Part shown: positions 8,602 to 18,390 of the stretch, in pieces
Numbering within the stretch: the first letter of the stretch is position 1
Layout: each line of letters opens with the position of its first letter
From: Corynebacterium sp. ACRPH
GTDB lineage: Bacteria > Actinomycetota > Actinomycetes > Mycobacteriales > Mycobacteriaceae
Reading direction: 5' to 3'
Assembly (NCBI RefSeq): GCF_022347285.1
Contig: NZ_JAKRND010000003.1
Span: 110,058-174,057, forward strand
Length of the DNA: 64,000 nucleotides
Program-made: the position numbers and the translations under genes
The notes under the pieces: model-generated
Told to the model about the DNA's origin: nothing
Databases searched by the model: none
The model's input: only the letters and a program-made list of their open reading frames with translations

Positions 8602-9426
8602 ATGAGTGTTTTGGTTTTCGGAGCTTCCGGTCAGGTAGGCCGAGCCCTGCTGCGCCTCCGCCCCGACTTTGTGCCGGTAGGGCGCGCGCACGCGGACCTC
8701 GCCGTTGCGGGATCTGTGGATTCTTTCTTATTGACGCCGCCGTCTGACGTGGAAGCCATCGTCAACCTCGCTGCATTCACAGCCGTGGACGCTGCCGAGA
8801 AGCCTGAGAACGCGGGCGTGGTGCACCAAGTAAATGCGGTAGCCCCGGGGAGGATGGCCTCCTGGGCCGAGGTGCACGGGGTGCCGATGTGGCACGTCTC
8901 CACTGACTACGTTTTCTCCGGGAATCTGCCGGTGGGCTGCGAAAATCCGGTTGACGGCCAGCCCGGCCCGCTGAACGCCTACGGGCGCAGCAAGCTGGAG
9001 GGGGAGCGGCGGGTGCTGAACCTCGGCGGGCACGTGGTCCGCACGGGGTGGGTTTACGACGCGACTGGGCGCAACTTTGCCACGACCATGGCGCGCCTGG
9101 CACGGGCGGGCGTGAACCCCGCGGTAGTGGACGACCAATACGGCCGGCCCACCCACGCCGACGTGCTGGCGGCGGAACTGGCGGCGATGGTGGACGGGCG
9201 GCAATCTCCGGCGATCAGCCACGTGACCGGTTCCGGGCCGCTGACCACATGGTGCGGCTTCGCCCGCGAGATCTTCGCCACACTGGGGTGTGATCCGGCA
9301 CGGGTAAAGGCCATTCCGAGCAGCGAGTATCCCACTCCCGCGCGCCGGCCCCGCAACAGTGCCCTGCAAATTCCGGCGACCGGCCTGCCCGCGTGGCGGG
9401 ATAGTTTGCGGGCTGCCCTGGGGTAA
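8602..9426 (+). CDS. rmlD: dTDP-4-dehydrorhamnose reductase
   Basis: This 274-residue SDR-fold enzyme has an N-terminal NADPH-binding motif (VFGASGQVGRALL), the conserved NLAAFTAVDAAE segment and the catalytic Y-x3-K (YGRSKLEGE). VSTDYVFSG is diagnostic for RmlD. It catalyses the last step of dTDP-L-rhamnose synthesis. In mycolic-acid bacteria rhamnose is part of the disaccharide linking arabinogalactan to peptidoglycan, and the rhamnosyltransferase gene follows after 11 nt. RmlA/B/C genes are not in this window. Confidence 0.92.
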   Translation: MSVLVFGASGQVGRALLRLRPDFVPVGRAHADLAVAGSVDSFLLTPPSDVEAIVNLAAFTAVDAAEKPENAGVVHQVNAVAPGRMASWAEVHGVPMWHVSTDYVFSGNLPVGCENPVDGQPGPLNAYGRSKLEGERRVLNLGGHVVRTGWVYDATGRNFATTMARLARAGVNPAVVDDQYGRPTHADVLAAELAAMVDGRQSPAISHVTGSGPLTTWCGFAREIFATLGCDPARVKAIPSSEYPTPARRPRNSALQIPATGLPAWRDSLRAALG

Positions 9427-9437
9427 CCTCAACGGCC

Positions 9438-10307
9438 ATGACAGAGGCACCCATCGCGATTATCACCGTGACCTATTCACCGGGGGAGTACCTAAACAAG
9501 TTCCTGGACTCGGTGCCAACCAACGCGCGGGTCGTCATGGTGGACAACGGGTCCACGGACGGAGCTCCCGAGGCGGCCGCGGAGGCCGGGCGTGCGGAGC
9601 TGATCTACAGCGGGGGCAACGTCGGCTACGGGGCTGGCATGAACCTCGGCGCCCGCCACCTGCGCGCGGCCCGCGAAGCTGGAGAGATCAACCCGGACTA
9701 CCTGGTGATCTCCAACCCGGACGTCGTGTTTAGCGAAGATGCGATAGAGGAACTATTGGAGGCGGCGCGGCGTCACCCTCGAGCAGGAGCGCTGGGCCCC
9801 CGCATCGTAGAGGCAGACGGCAGCGCCTACCCATCCGCCCGCGCGGTGCCGCAACTCGGCTCCGGCATCGGGCATGCGCTGCTGGGCAAGATCTGGCCGA
9901 CCAATCCCTGGACCAAGCGCTACCTGGACGACGAAGACATGGTCAGCGAGCGGACCGCAGGCTGGCTGAGCGGCTCCTGCCTGCTGCTGCGCTGGGATGC
10001 CTTCGAGGCCCTGGGCGGGTTCGACGAGCGTTACTTCATGTATATGGAAGACGTGGACCTGGGCGACCGGCTGGGGCGCGCGGGGTGGCTGAACGTTTTT
10101 GTTCCGAGCGCGCAGATTCGGCACGCCAAGGGGCACGTGGCGGGCAAGCATCCGGACGTGGTGCTCAAGGCGCACCATGACAGCGCCTACCGCTTCCAGG
10201 CTGACCGGTTGCCAGGGTGGCGCTACCTCCCGGTGCGCATGGTTCTGAAGGCGGGGCTGAAGATCCGCGAGAAGATTGCAATTGCGGCAGCGCACGGCGT
10301 GGGTTGA
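9438..10307 (+). CDS. wbbL: WbbL-like rhamnosyltransferase (GT2)
   Basis: This 289-residue family-2 glycosyltransferase has an N-terminal nucleotide-binding fold (IAIITVTYSPG, VMVDNGSTDGAPE, GGNVGYGAGMNLG), the donor-site D-x-D-like SNPDVVFSEDAI, and the acceptor/catalytic motif FMYMEDVDLGDRLGRAGW. By context and mycobacterial WbbL it should transfer rhamnose from dTDP-Rha to decaprenyl-PP-GlcNAc on the inner membrane face, an essential step in linker synthesis. No Shine-Dalgarno is seen; TAACCT (9424-9429) sits 8 nt before the ATG inside the rmlD end, so a leaderless transcript is possible in addition to read-through from rmlD. Confidence 0.88.
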   Translation: MTEAPIAIITVTYSPGEYLNKFLDSVPTNARVVMVDNGSTDGAPEAAAEAGRAELIYSGGNVGYGAGMNLGARHLRAAREAGEINPDYLVISNPDVVFSEDAIEELLEAARRHPRAGALGPRIVEADGSAYPSARAVPQLGSGIGHALLGKIWPTNPWTKRYLDDEDMVSERTAGWLSGSCLLLRWDAFEALGGFDERYFMYMEDVDLGDRLGRAGWLNVFVPSAQIRHAKGHVAGKHPDVVLKAHHDSAYRFQADRLPGWRYLPVRMVLKAGLKIREKIAIAAAHGVG

Positions 10308-10382
10308 ACGCCGCGGCAAAAACAGTGACTAGTGTGTGAAAACCAATAGCAAAAAGCAGTAAGGAACAGAAAGGCCAAAGAA

Positions 10383-11465
10383 GTGGTAGATCTCGCAGCC
10401 ACGACCGACGCAGTGATCCTCGTCGGAGGCAAGGGCACCCGACTGCGCCCCCTGACTAACTCCATCCCGAAGCCAATGCTGCCGGTGGCCGGTGCACCAT
10501 TCCTGGAGCACCTGCTGGCCCGCATCAAAGCCGCCGGGATGACGCACGTGGTTCTCGGCACCTCGTTCAAGGCCGAGGTCTTCGAAGAGCACTTCGGCGA
10601 CGGCAGCCACCTGGGCCTGGAAATCGAGTACGTGGTGGAGGAGGAGCCGCTGGGCACCGGCGGCGGTATCCGCAACGTGCTGGACCACCTGCGCTACGAC
10701 CGCGCGATGGTTTTCAACGGCGACGTGCTGGGCGGGACGGATCTGAATGCCGTGTTGAAGACCCACGTGGAGCAGGAGGCCGACGTGACGCTGCACCTGC
10801 TGCGCGTCTCCGACCCCCGCGCCTTCGGCTGCGTGCCGACGGACGCCGAAGGCCGCGTGAGCGCGTTCCTGGAGAAGACGGAGGATCCGCCGACGGACCA
10901 GATCAACGCCGGCAGCTACGTGTTCAACCGCTCCGTGATCGAGAAGATCCCCGCCGGCCGCCCGGTGAGCGTGGAGCGCGAGATCTTCCCGGCCCTGCTG
11001 GAATCCGGAGCCCGCGTGTTCGGCCACGTGGACCAGTCTTACTGGCGCGACATGGGTACGCCGGCGGACTTCGTGCGCGGGTCCTCGGACCTGGTGCGCG
11101 GCATCGCCCCCTCACCGTTGCTCGATGGACGCCACGGGGAGAGCCTGGTGGACGAGTCCAGCGCCATCGCCGGGGGTGCACTGCTGCTGGGCGGCACCGT
11201 GATCGGCCGCGGCGTGGAGATCGGCGGCGGGGCGCGCGTGGAGGAATCCGTGGTCTTCGATGGCGTGCAGATCGAGGCGGGCGCGACTGTGGAGCGCTGC
11301 GTGATCGCCGCCGGCGTGCGCATCGGTGCGCGGGCGCACCTGGTGGACTGCGTGATCGGAGAGGGGGCCGTCATCGGTGCCCGCTGCGAGCTGCGCGACG
11401 GCCTGCGCGTGTGGCCGGGAGTGAGTTTGCCGGACGGTGGCGTGCGCTTTTCCTCCGACATCTAG
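10383..11465 (+). CDS. manB: mannose-1-phosphate guanylyltransferase / nucleotidyltransferase
   Basis: This 360-residue protein has an N-terminal nucleotidyltransferase domain with the pyrophosphorylase signature VILVGGKGTRLRPLT (about residues 11-25) and metal-binding FNGDVLGG. A C-terminal left-handed beta-helix follows with repeated hexapeptides (GGTVIGRGVEIGGGARVEES). It makes GDP-mannose from mannose-1-phosphate and GTP, the mannose donor for lipoglycans. Orthologues carry the mycobacterial name ManB (Rv3264c); RmlA-like sugar specificity cannot be excluded from motifs alone. Phosphomannomutase and mannose-6-P isomerase genes downstream complete the pathway. Confidence 0.87.
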   Translation: MVDLAATTDAVILVGGKGTRLRPLTNSIPKPMLPVAGAPFLEHLLARIKAAGMTHVVLGTSFKAEVFEEHFGDGSHLGLEIEYVVEEEPLGTGGGIRNVLDHLRYDRAMVFNGDVLGGTDLNAVLKTHVEQEADVTLHLLRVSDPRAFGCVPTDAEGRVSAFLEKTEDPPTDQINAGSYVFNRSVIEKIPAGRPVSVEREIFPALLESGARVFGHVDQSYWRDMGTPADFVRGSSDLVRGIAPSPLLDGRHGESLVDESSAIAGGALLLGGTVIGRGVEIGGGARVEESVVFDGVQIEAGATVERCVIAAGVRIGARAHLVDCVIGEGAVIGARCELRDGLRVWPGVSLPDGGVRFSSDI

Positions 11466-11519
11466 CGTTTTTCGCCGTCCGAGGAAAAATTTAGACAAAT
11501 TTCACTACATCTAGTGTGT

Positions 11520-11538
11520 CCTGAACTAAAGGTTCAGG
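11520..11538. repeat. 7-bp inverted repeat upstream of whiB2
   Basis: CCTGAAC (11520-11526) and GTTCAGG (11532-11538) are perfect inverted repeats with a 5-nt spacer. There is no following T-run, so it is more like an operator than a terminator. Confidence 0.4.
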
Positions 11539-11546
11539 AAAATGTC

Positions 11547-11591
11547 CATATGTTGTGGTTTTAGGTAGCGTTCCGTGCATACGTTGTGGTT
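11547..11591. promoter_or_regulatory. paired 14-bp direct repeats in the whiB2 upstream region
   Basis: CATATGTTGTGGTT (11547-11560) and CATACGTTGTGGTT (11578-11591) differ at one base and start 31 bp apart, close to three helical turns. They lie in a 297-bp non-coding leader in front of whiB2 and look like a two-site operator; the binding protein is unknown. Confidence 0.45.
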
Positions 11592-11762
11592 GCGTTAGAG
11601 CCTATTTTCTCAGGAGGCTGTGGCTGTAGGGGCGCTAGTGACTGATGTGACTGAAGTGGTTTGAGGGAATTTCCCAAAGCTTGACGCGGTGTAATTACCA
11701 GTGTGTAATCTTCAGTAGACCAACAAAGTCAGGCATCAGATGCATCAGATGAGGAGACCTCC

Positions 11763-12128
11763 GTGGACAAGTCAGTAGACACCGCCCTTCGTGGCCACTT
11801 TGCTGACGGTTCCTCGGCGGTAGAGCAGGAGGCGAACGTGGACAATGAAGCTCGCCAGAAGAACCTCTTTGATCTGACGCAGGACTTCGATCTGCTTTTC
11901 GATGCCGTGGAGCAGGACTGGCAAGAGCAGGCGCTGTGCGCGCAAACCGACCCGGAGGCGTTCTTCCCGGAGAAGGGTGGCTCCACCCGCGAGGCCAAGC
12001 GCATCTGCCAGGCCTGCGGCGTGCGCGACGAGTGCCTGGAATATGCATTGGAGCACGACGAGCGCTTCGGTATCTGGGGTGGACTCTCCGAGCGTGAGCG
12101 GCGCCGCCTAAAGAAGCGAATCGGCTAG
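11763..12128 (+). CDS. whiB2: WhiB2-type iron-sulfur transcription regulator
   Basis: This 121-residue Wbl protein has four cysteines for a [4Fe-4S] cluster (ALCAQTDPEAFFP, then CQACGVRDEC). The G(I/V)WGG turn (FGIWGGLSERERRRLK) and a basic C-terminus for DNA or sigma contact follow. Position in the mannose/rhamnose block matches WhiB2/WhmD of mycobacteria and WhcD of C. glutamicum, which act in septation and cell division. The GTG start at 11763 has a good AGGAG (11752-11756). The 60-residue extension before the first Cys is long for the family; a later start (GTG 11838) is possible. Confidence 0.88.
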   Translation: MDKSVDTALRGHFADGSSAVEQEANVDNEARQKNLFDLTQDFDLLFDAVEQDWQEQALCAQTDPEAFFPEKGGSTREAKRICQACGVRDECLEYALEHDERFGIWGGLSERERRRLKKRIG

Positions 12129-12581
12129 CTAAAGCCGGGGGTCGATCTGAGTGGGGGAAACGTTCAGGTAGCAGGCCACCAGGCGCACAATGATCATCCG
12201 CAGGATGTCCTGCAGCTCCCGCGCAGAAGCTGCGCGGGCCTCCACCGGGCGGCGGAAAATGATGATGCGCGGCCGGGTAGGGGTGCCCGTGTTGTCCACG
12301 CCAGCGGTGACCAGCCGACCCAGCGGAACCTGACCATCGGCGACCACATCCTCCGGCCACTGCCGGTAACCCGTGCTTAGCCGCATGCGCGGCACGACAT
12401 CGACGGCGACATCGAGGCTGGACAGTTCGGCGTCAAAACGCTCCAAAATAGGCTCGAACGCATCCAGAACCGCATCGTCAAAGCGCTCCGAACGCGACTT
12501 ATTCCGCGGCACCTCCGGCAGCAAGATGCCCCGGATGCCCCTGCCGCGGGGATCCTGCCTCATGCGCGCGTCCTGCTTCAT
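12129..12581 (-). CDS. Rv3259-like metallopeptidase-family protein (probably degenerate)
   Basis: About 150 residues from the ATG at 12581 (MKQDARMRQDP); a later in-frame ATG at 12563 also fits. The conserved core is KSRSERFDDAVLDAFEPI, LDVAVDVVPRM, IIIFRRPVEARA and VRLVACYLNVSPTQIDP. The order and position match mycobacterial Rv3259, which databases place with zincin-like metallopeptidases. The HExxH active site expected of a zincin is not visible: the corresponding segment reads DILRMIIVRLV. A non-catalytic zincin fold is therefore likely. The gene is convergent with whiB2, with no gap, and divergent from the DUF3499 gene. Confidence 0.72.
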   Translation of the reverse strand: MKQDARMRQDPRGRGIRGILLPEVPRNKSRSERFDDAVLDAFEPILERFDAELSSLDVAVDVVPRMRLSTGYRQWPEDVVADGQVPLGRLVTAGVDNTGTPTRPRIIIFRRPVEARAASARELQDILRMIIVRLVACYLNVSPTQIDPRL

Positions 12582-12657
12582 AGGAACACATCTTAACCGC
12601 GCTGCGGCGACATGCCACGAGGGCACGCTCGAAAGCCAGGGTAAAAGGGCTACACTA

Positions 12658-13077
12658 ATGCGCGTGACTTTTATCCGACAATGCTCTCGCCCCGGCTGCG
12701 GCAAGCCTGCCGTCGCCACGCTGGAGTTCAACTATGCAGAGCAGCTGGCCATCGTGGGGCCGCTGAGCGTTAGCGGAAACCCTCACAGGTGGGATCTGTG
12801 CGAAAGCCACGCCCGCCGCACCACTGTGCCGCAGGGCTGGACGTTGGAGTTCGCCGACGAACCCGCGGCCACCGAAGCTGACGAAGAAGACTTGATGGCG
12901 CTGGCCGAGGCCGTGCAGCAGGCCGCCGAGCACGAGAAGCAGGAGCAGGCGCAACCCGCCCCCCGGCTCTACCGGCGCTCGGAGATCCCCGAAGCCACGC
13001 CGCACCATCCATCCATGAAGAACCTGCCCCGGTCCACGCCGCGCCGCCACCTGCGCGCGGTCCGCGACCAGCACTAG
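12658..13077 (+). CDS. DUF3499 family protein
   Basis: This actinobacterial conserved protein of 139 residues (137 if the start is GTG 12664) has an N-terminal zinc-ribbon-like pattern (RQCSRPGCGKPAVATL, then WDLCESHARRT), an acidic middle and a basic C-terminus (STPRRHLRAVRDQH). The function is not established; it is regularly found between whiB2 and phosphomannomutase genes. A TACACT box (12651-12656) lies 7 nt before GTG 12664 with no Shine-Dalgarno, which favours a leaderless start at that GTG rather than ATG 12658. Confidence 0.85.
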   Translation: MRVTFIRQCSRPGCGKPAVATLEFNYAEQLAIVGPLSVSGNPHRWDLCESHARRTTVPQGWTLEFADEPAATEADEEDLMALAEAVQQAAEHEKQEQAQPAPRLYRRSEIPEATPHHPSMKNLPRSTPRRHLRAVRDQH

Positions 13078-13091
13078 CGAAAGGAAACCCC

Positions 13092-14468
13092 ATGGCTACC
13101 CATTCCCCCAAAGACGTAGCAGCGGCCATCAAGGCCTATGACGTCCGTGGAGTTGTCGGCGAGGGCGCCGGATTCCTCAACGAGGAGTTCGTGCGCGACG
13201 TGGCTGCCTCCTTCGCCCGCCTGATGCGCGAAGAGGGCGCGGAGACGATCGTCATCGGCCACGACATGCGCGACAGCTCCCCGAGCCTGGCCGCCGCCTT
13301 CGCGGAAGGCGTGAACGCGCAGGGGTTGGACACCATCACCCTGGGACTCACCAGCACCGACGAGCTATACTACGCCAGCGGCGTGAAGGAATGCCCGGGC
13401 GCCATGTTCACCGCCTCCCACAACCCGGCGAAGTATAACGGCATCAAGCTCTGCCGCGCCGGCGCCCGCCCGGTGGGGCAGGATTCCGGCCTGGACCGCA
13501 TCTCGAACGAATTGGTCGAGGGCATCCCCGCCTACGACGGCGAGCCCGGCACCAATACCACCGAGGACGTGCTGGAAGGCTACGCCGAATACCTGAACAA
13601 CCTGGTGCCGCTGAACATCCACCCCCTGAAGGTCGCGGTGGACGCGGGCAACGGCATGGGCGGGCTGACCGTTCCCGCCGTGCTGAAGCAGGACTCGCTG
13701 GAGATCTTCGACCTCTACTTCGAGCTCGACGGCAACTTCCCGAACCACGAGGCCAATCCGCTGGATCCGAAGAACCTGGTGGATCTGCAGAAGTTCACCG
13801 TGGACAAGGGCGCGGACCTCGGCATCGCCTTCGACGGCGACGCAGACCGCTGCTTCATCGTGGACGAGCTGGGCGAGGCCGTTTCTCCCTCCACCATCTG
13901 CGCCATGATCGCCGAGCGCTACCTGGACGAGCAGCCGGGCGCGACGATCATCCACAACCTGATCACCTCCAAGTCCGTACGCGAACTGGTGGAGGCCAAG
14001 GGCGGCAAGCCGGTGCGCACCCGCGTGGGCCACTCCTTCATCAAGGCGCAGATGGCCAAGGAAGGCGCTGTCTTCGGCGGCGAGCACTCCGCGCACTACT
14101 ACTTCAGCGACTTCTTCAACGCGGACTCCGGCATGCTGGCCGCCCTGCACGTGCTGGCGACCCTCGGCGGGCAGGACAAGCCGCTCTCCGAACTGAAGCG
14201 CGCCTACGAGACCTACCGTGCCTCCGGGGAAATCAACTCCGAGGTAGCCGACCAGGCGGGACGCACCGAGGCTGTGGTGGAGGCCTTCGCCGACCGCACC
14301 GCATCCGTCGACCGGCTGGACGGCGTGACCATCGAGCTGCAGGACGGCTCGTGGTTGAACGTGAGGGCGTCAAACACCGAACCGCTGCTGCGCCTCAACG
14401 TCGAGGCGCGCGACGACGAGGGAGTGCAGGCCATCGTCGACGAAGCTCTCGCCGTGATCCGGGCTTAG
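13092..14468 (+). CDS. pmmA: phosphomannomutase/phosphoglucomutase
   Basis: This 458-residue alpha-D-phosphohexomutase has the active-site phosphoserine loop FTASHNPAKYNGIKL, the magnesium loop AFDGDADRC, the sugar-binding loop GGEHSAHYYF and the phosphate-binding C-terminal motif RASNTEPLLRLN. It interconverts mannose-6-phosphate and mannose-1-phosphate. It has a good ribosome-binding site (GAAAGGA) and lies 14 nt after the DUF3499 gene. manA follows after 9 nt, so the two enzymes feeding mannose-1-P to the guanylyltransferase are co-transcribed. Confidence 0.94.
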   Translation: MATHSPKDVAAAIKAYDVRGVVGEGAGFLNEEFVRDVAASFARLMREEGAETIVIGHDMRDSSPSLAAAFAEGVNAQGLDTITLGLTSTDELYYASGVKECPGAMFTASHNPAKYNGIKLCRAGARPVGQDSGLDRISNELVEGIPAYDGEPGTNTTEDVLEGYAEYLNNLVPLNIHPLKVAVDAGNGMGGLTVPAVLKQDSLEIFDLYFELDGNFPNHEANPLDPKNLVDLQKFTVDKGADLGIAFDGDADRCFIVDELGEAVSPSTICAMIAERYLDEQPGATIIHNLITSKSVRELVEAKGGKPVRTRVGHSFIKAQMAKEGAVFGGEHSAHYYFSDFFNADSGMLAALHVLATLGGQDKPLSELKRAYETYRASGEINSEVADQAGRTEAVVEAFADRTASVDRLDGVTIELQDGSWLNVRASNTEPLLRLNVEARDDEGVQAIVDEALAVIRA

Positions 14469-14477
14469 GAGGCACAT

Positions 14478-15560
14478 ATGCGCCGCATCGAAGGTGCTGT
14501 CCAGAACTACGCCTGGGGGTCGCACGAGTCGCTGGCGAAGCTGCAGGGGCGGCCTACGCCCACCGAAAAGCCCGAGGCCGAGCTGTGGTTCGGCGCGCAC
14601 CCGGGCGCTCCCGGGCCGCTGCTGGACCTGATTACCGCCGATCCCGAAGGCCAGCTGGGGCAGGGGCGAAAAAGCCTGCCGTTCCTGCTGAAGCTGCTGG
14701 CCGCCGAACGCGCGCTGAGCATCCAGGTGCATCCGACGAAGGCGCAGGCCGAGGTGGGGTTCGCCGCCGATGAGGCCGCGGGGATCGCCCGCGACGCCTT
14801 CGAGCGCAACTACAAGGACGACAACCACAAGCCCGAGCTGCTGGTGGCTCTGGGCGAGTTCGAGGCGATGGCGGGCTTCCGGCCCGTTACCCGCACCGCC
14901 GAGCTGCTGGATAGGCTGGCCCTCCCCGAGCTGGATTTCCTGCGCGGTGATCTGCGCGGTGCGGTCGAGCGCGCGCTGCACATGCCGGCGGGGGATCTTC
15001 CGGAGATTATTGACGCCCTCACGCGGCGCTGCCGAGAGCTCGCGGCCAACGCGGACGATTGGATGGGCGAGGTGGCGGACCTGGTGCTGCGCCTGGAGCA
15101 GCAGTACCCGAACGACCGGGGCGTGCTGTTCGCGCTGCTGCTCAACCGCGTGGTGCTGCAGGAAGGCGAAGCGCTATACCTGGATGCGGGACAGCTGCAC
15201 GCCTACGTGCGCGGCACCGGAGTGGAGATAATGGCGAACTCGGACAACGTGCTGCGCTGTGGCTTGACCCCGAAGCACATCGACGTCGAAGAACTACTGA
15301 GCGTGGTGCGTTGGGAGGAACTCGCGGATCCGCGGCTGCAGGCCGATGCGGAAGGGGTGTACCACACCCCGGCGGAGGAATTCAGCTTGCGCAGAGTGGA
15401 CGGAGAGGCCGAGGTCGCCGGACCGGCAATCGTGTTGGCCGTCGGGGGAGCCACGGAGTGTGGGGAGCTGCACCTGGACAGTGGCTCCGCCGCGTGGGTG
15501 CCCGCAGGCGAGGAAGCGCGTGTAAGCGGGAAGGCCTTTATCGCTCGTCCCGGGGCTTAG
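14478..15560 (+). CDS. manA: mannose-6-phosphate isomerase, class I
   Basis: This 360-residue cupin-type enzyme has zinc ligands in IQVHPTKAQAE and in DNHKPELLVAL, and the catalytic stretch LDAGQLHAYVRGTGVEIMANSD. It interconverts fructose-6-P and mannose-6-P and so connects glycolysis to GDP-mannose. The ATG follows a clear GGAGG. Its last 23 bases overlap the convergent membrane-protein gene, so the two transcripts are antisense at their ends. Confidence 0.93.
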   Translation: MRRIEGAVQNYAWGSHESLAKLQGRPTPTEKPEAELWFGAHPGAPGPLLDLITADPEGQLGQGRKSLPFLLKLLAAERALSIQVHPTKAQAEVGFAADEAAGIARDAFERNYKDDNHKPELLVALGEFEAMAGFRPVTRTAELLDRLALPELDFLRGDLRGAVERALHMPAGDLPEIIDALTRRCRELAANADDWMGEVADLVLRLEQQYPNDRGVLFALLLNRVVLQEGEALYLDAGQLHAYVRGTGVEIMANSDNVLRCGLTPKHIDVEELLSVVRWEELADPRLQADAEGVYHTPAEEFSLRRVDGEAEVAGPAIVLAVGGATECGELHLDSGSAAWVPAGEEARVSGKAFIARPGA

Positions 15561-16359
15561 GCTGCGGTCCCGCCGTGGTATCGGTGGGCTTGCCCGCTTC
15601 CTTGGGGGCGCCATGCTCGTCATTCTCGTCAGTCCCGCGCTGCGGCCCTGCGGGCTTTGTCGAGTCGGAAGGCTCCAGGGGGTTGTCTCCCGGCGGGAAA
15701 GGTATATCCCCGCTGCCGTGCGTGCCGTCACCGGGCTCGGTAATAGGGCCAGGCTTAGTGGTGCCGGACTGAGTAGCATCAGGCTGAGTCGTGCCGGGCT
15801 GGGGAGTGCCAGGCTGTTCCGCCTGCGACGCGCCCGGCAGAGCCGACGAGACCTGTGGAGCCTGCTGGGTCGACGGGGGCTGGGTCGGAACCTGTGGCTG
15901 CTGTGCCTGCCCGGGGGACTCCAGGCCCTCCGCGACGATGGTCTCGGATGGCTGCGAGCCGTTGTTCTGCTGGCCGTTCCAGGCGTTGGGTGGCAGGTAG
16001 GGATCCTGGCCCAGCGGGGCGACATTGCTGAAGTTCGACCCGTTCCCGGACTGCGGGGCGCGCGTGGAGTAGGCAGGCGGATCCGGCTGCGCGGTCGGCT
16101 CGTCGGAAACCACATCGTGATCCTGGGAAGCCGCGCCTGTGCTGATGGCGACAGTCGACTCCTCTGTCGTATTGCGCTTCGGGGAGGTGGCCTCCGAACC
16201 CGACTGCCAGGTCCAGACGCCGATGACTCCGGCCAGGACTAAGCCGACGATGGCGATGCCGCTGATGGCGCGGGGAACCGGGGAGTGTTGCTCACCGGTC
16301 TCGTAGATGACGGCGGTGCCCTTTTCTTCTTCGGCGCCGCGTTGTTCTTCTTCGGCCAT
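15538..16359 (-). CDS. Pro/Thr/Gln-rich single-pass membrane protein, function unknown
   Basis: About 273 residues from the ATG at 16359, chosen because a near-perfect AAGGAGGTGAG (16365-16374) precedes it. The protein has a charged cytoplasmic N-terminus (MAEEEQRGAEEEKG), one membrane helix (about residues 32-50, AISGIAIVGLVLAGVIGVWTW) and an approximately 220-residue low-complexity extracellular tail rich in P, T, Q, S and G. The tail includes short PGTTQPDATQSGTT-like repeats. No catalytic domain is visible. It could be a wall-spanning or surface protein; the tail composition predicts disorder. I do not recognise a named family. Confidence 0.75.
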   Translation of the reverse strand: MAEEEQRGAEEEKGTAVIYETGEQHSPVPRAISGIAIVGLVLAGVIGVWTWQSGSEATSPKRNTTEESTVAISTGAASQDHDVVSDEPTAQPDPPAYSTRAPQSGNGSNFSNVAPLGQDPYLPPNAWNGQQNNGSQPSETIVAEGLESPGQAQQPQVPTQPPSTQQAPQVSSALPGASQAEQPGTPQPGTTQPDATQSGTTKPGPITEPGDGTHGSGDIPFPPGDNPLEPSDSTKPAGPQRGTDENDEHGAPKEAGKPTDTTAGPQPKPRDER

Positions 16360-16499
16360 CTGGCTCACCTCCTTTTCGGCGAAAGTCACAATTTGGTTAA
16401 GGCACAACAGAGCCTAGCAGGGATACACGGCTTTGACCACAGTTATTGGGCGTGTAAACGCGCTACAGTCGGTAATTGAGCGACAGAAAGGGCAGCACC

Positions 16500-16880
16500 A
16501 TGAGCAACTGGGACGAATTCATCTTCTCGCAGGAAGACAACGTGGACTTCCTGGACGAATTGGCCGACCTGGATGGCCCCGAGGTAGCTGGGGCTCTCGT
16601 GGACGCCGTGAACCTCGCCCTGCGCGAAGAACAATCCGGTTCGGTGGACTACTCCATCGGCCTGTGTGCGGCCACGGTCGCAGCCATCTGGGGCGGCGCG
16701 CCCTTCAGCACGGCAACGGTGGCTGACGAACACCCCTTTATCCGCGCCCACATCGGCGAATGCCCAACCAACCTCCAGGAAGTTTCGCTGCAGCTGCTGG
16801 ACGGGGAGATGGAGCGGCGCGAGGGCGAGGAAGACCTGGAAGCCGAGGGGCTGGAAACCTTCGTCGAGGCGCTGAGCTAG
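16500..16880 (+). CDS. DUF4259 domain protein
   Basis: This acidic protein of 126 residues begins [25 protein letters not shown], typical of DUF4259, and continues with a helical region containing [16 protein letters not shown]. It is of unknown function. Its start is supported by AAAGGGCAG a few bases upstream, and a TACAGT box at 16464-16469 could be its -10. It is divergent from the Pro-rich membrane protein and upstream of ahcY. Confidence 0.75.
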   Translation: MSNWDEFIFSQEDNVDFLDELADLDGPEVAGALVDAVNLALREEQSGSVDYSIGLCAATVAAIWGGAPFSTATVADEHPFIRAHIGECPTNLQEVSLQLLDGEMERREGEEDLEAEGLETFVEALS

Positions 16881-16948
16881 TAGACTGTCTGAAGAAAAAT
16901 AGCCCTATAGCTATATACCTGTACATTTACCGAGGAGTCACCCCACCC

Positions 16949-18388
<1,440 letters not shown>

Positions 18389-18390
18389 AC

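Noticed and set aside
16882..16890. AGACTGTCT palindrome before ahcY as an McbR operator
   Set aside because: McbR sites have 6 nt between the AGAC and GTCT halves; here there is 1 nt, so the match is not convincing.
16881..16948. SAH riboswitch upstream of ahcY
   Set aside because: The leader is only 68 nt, AU-rich and lacks the conserved helices of SAH riboswitches.
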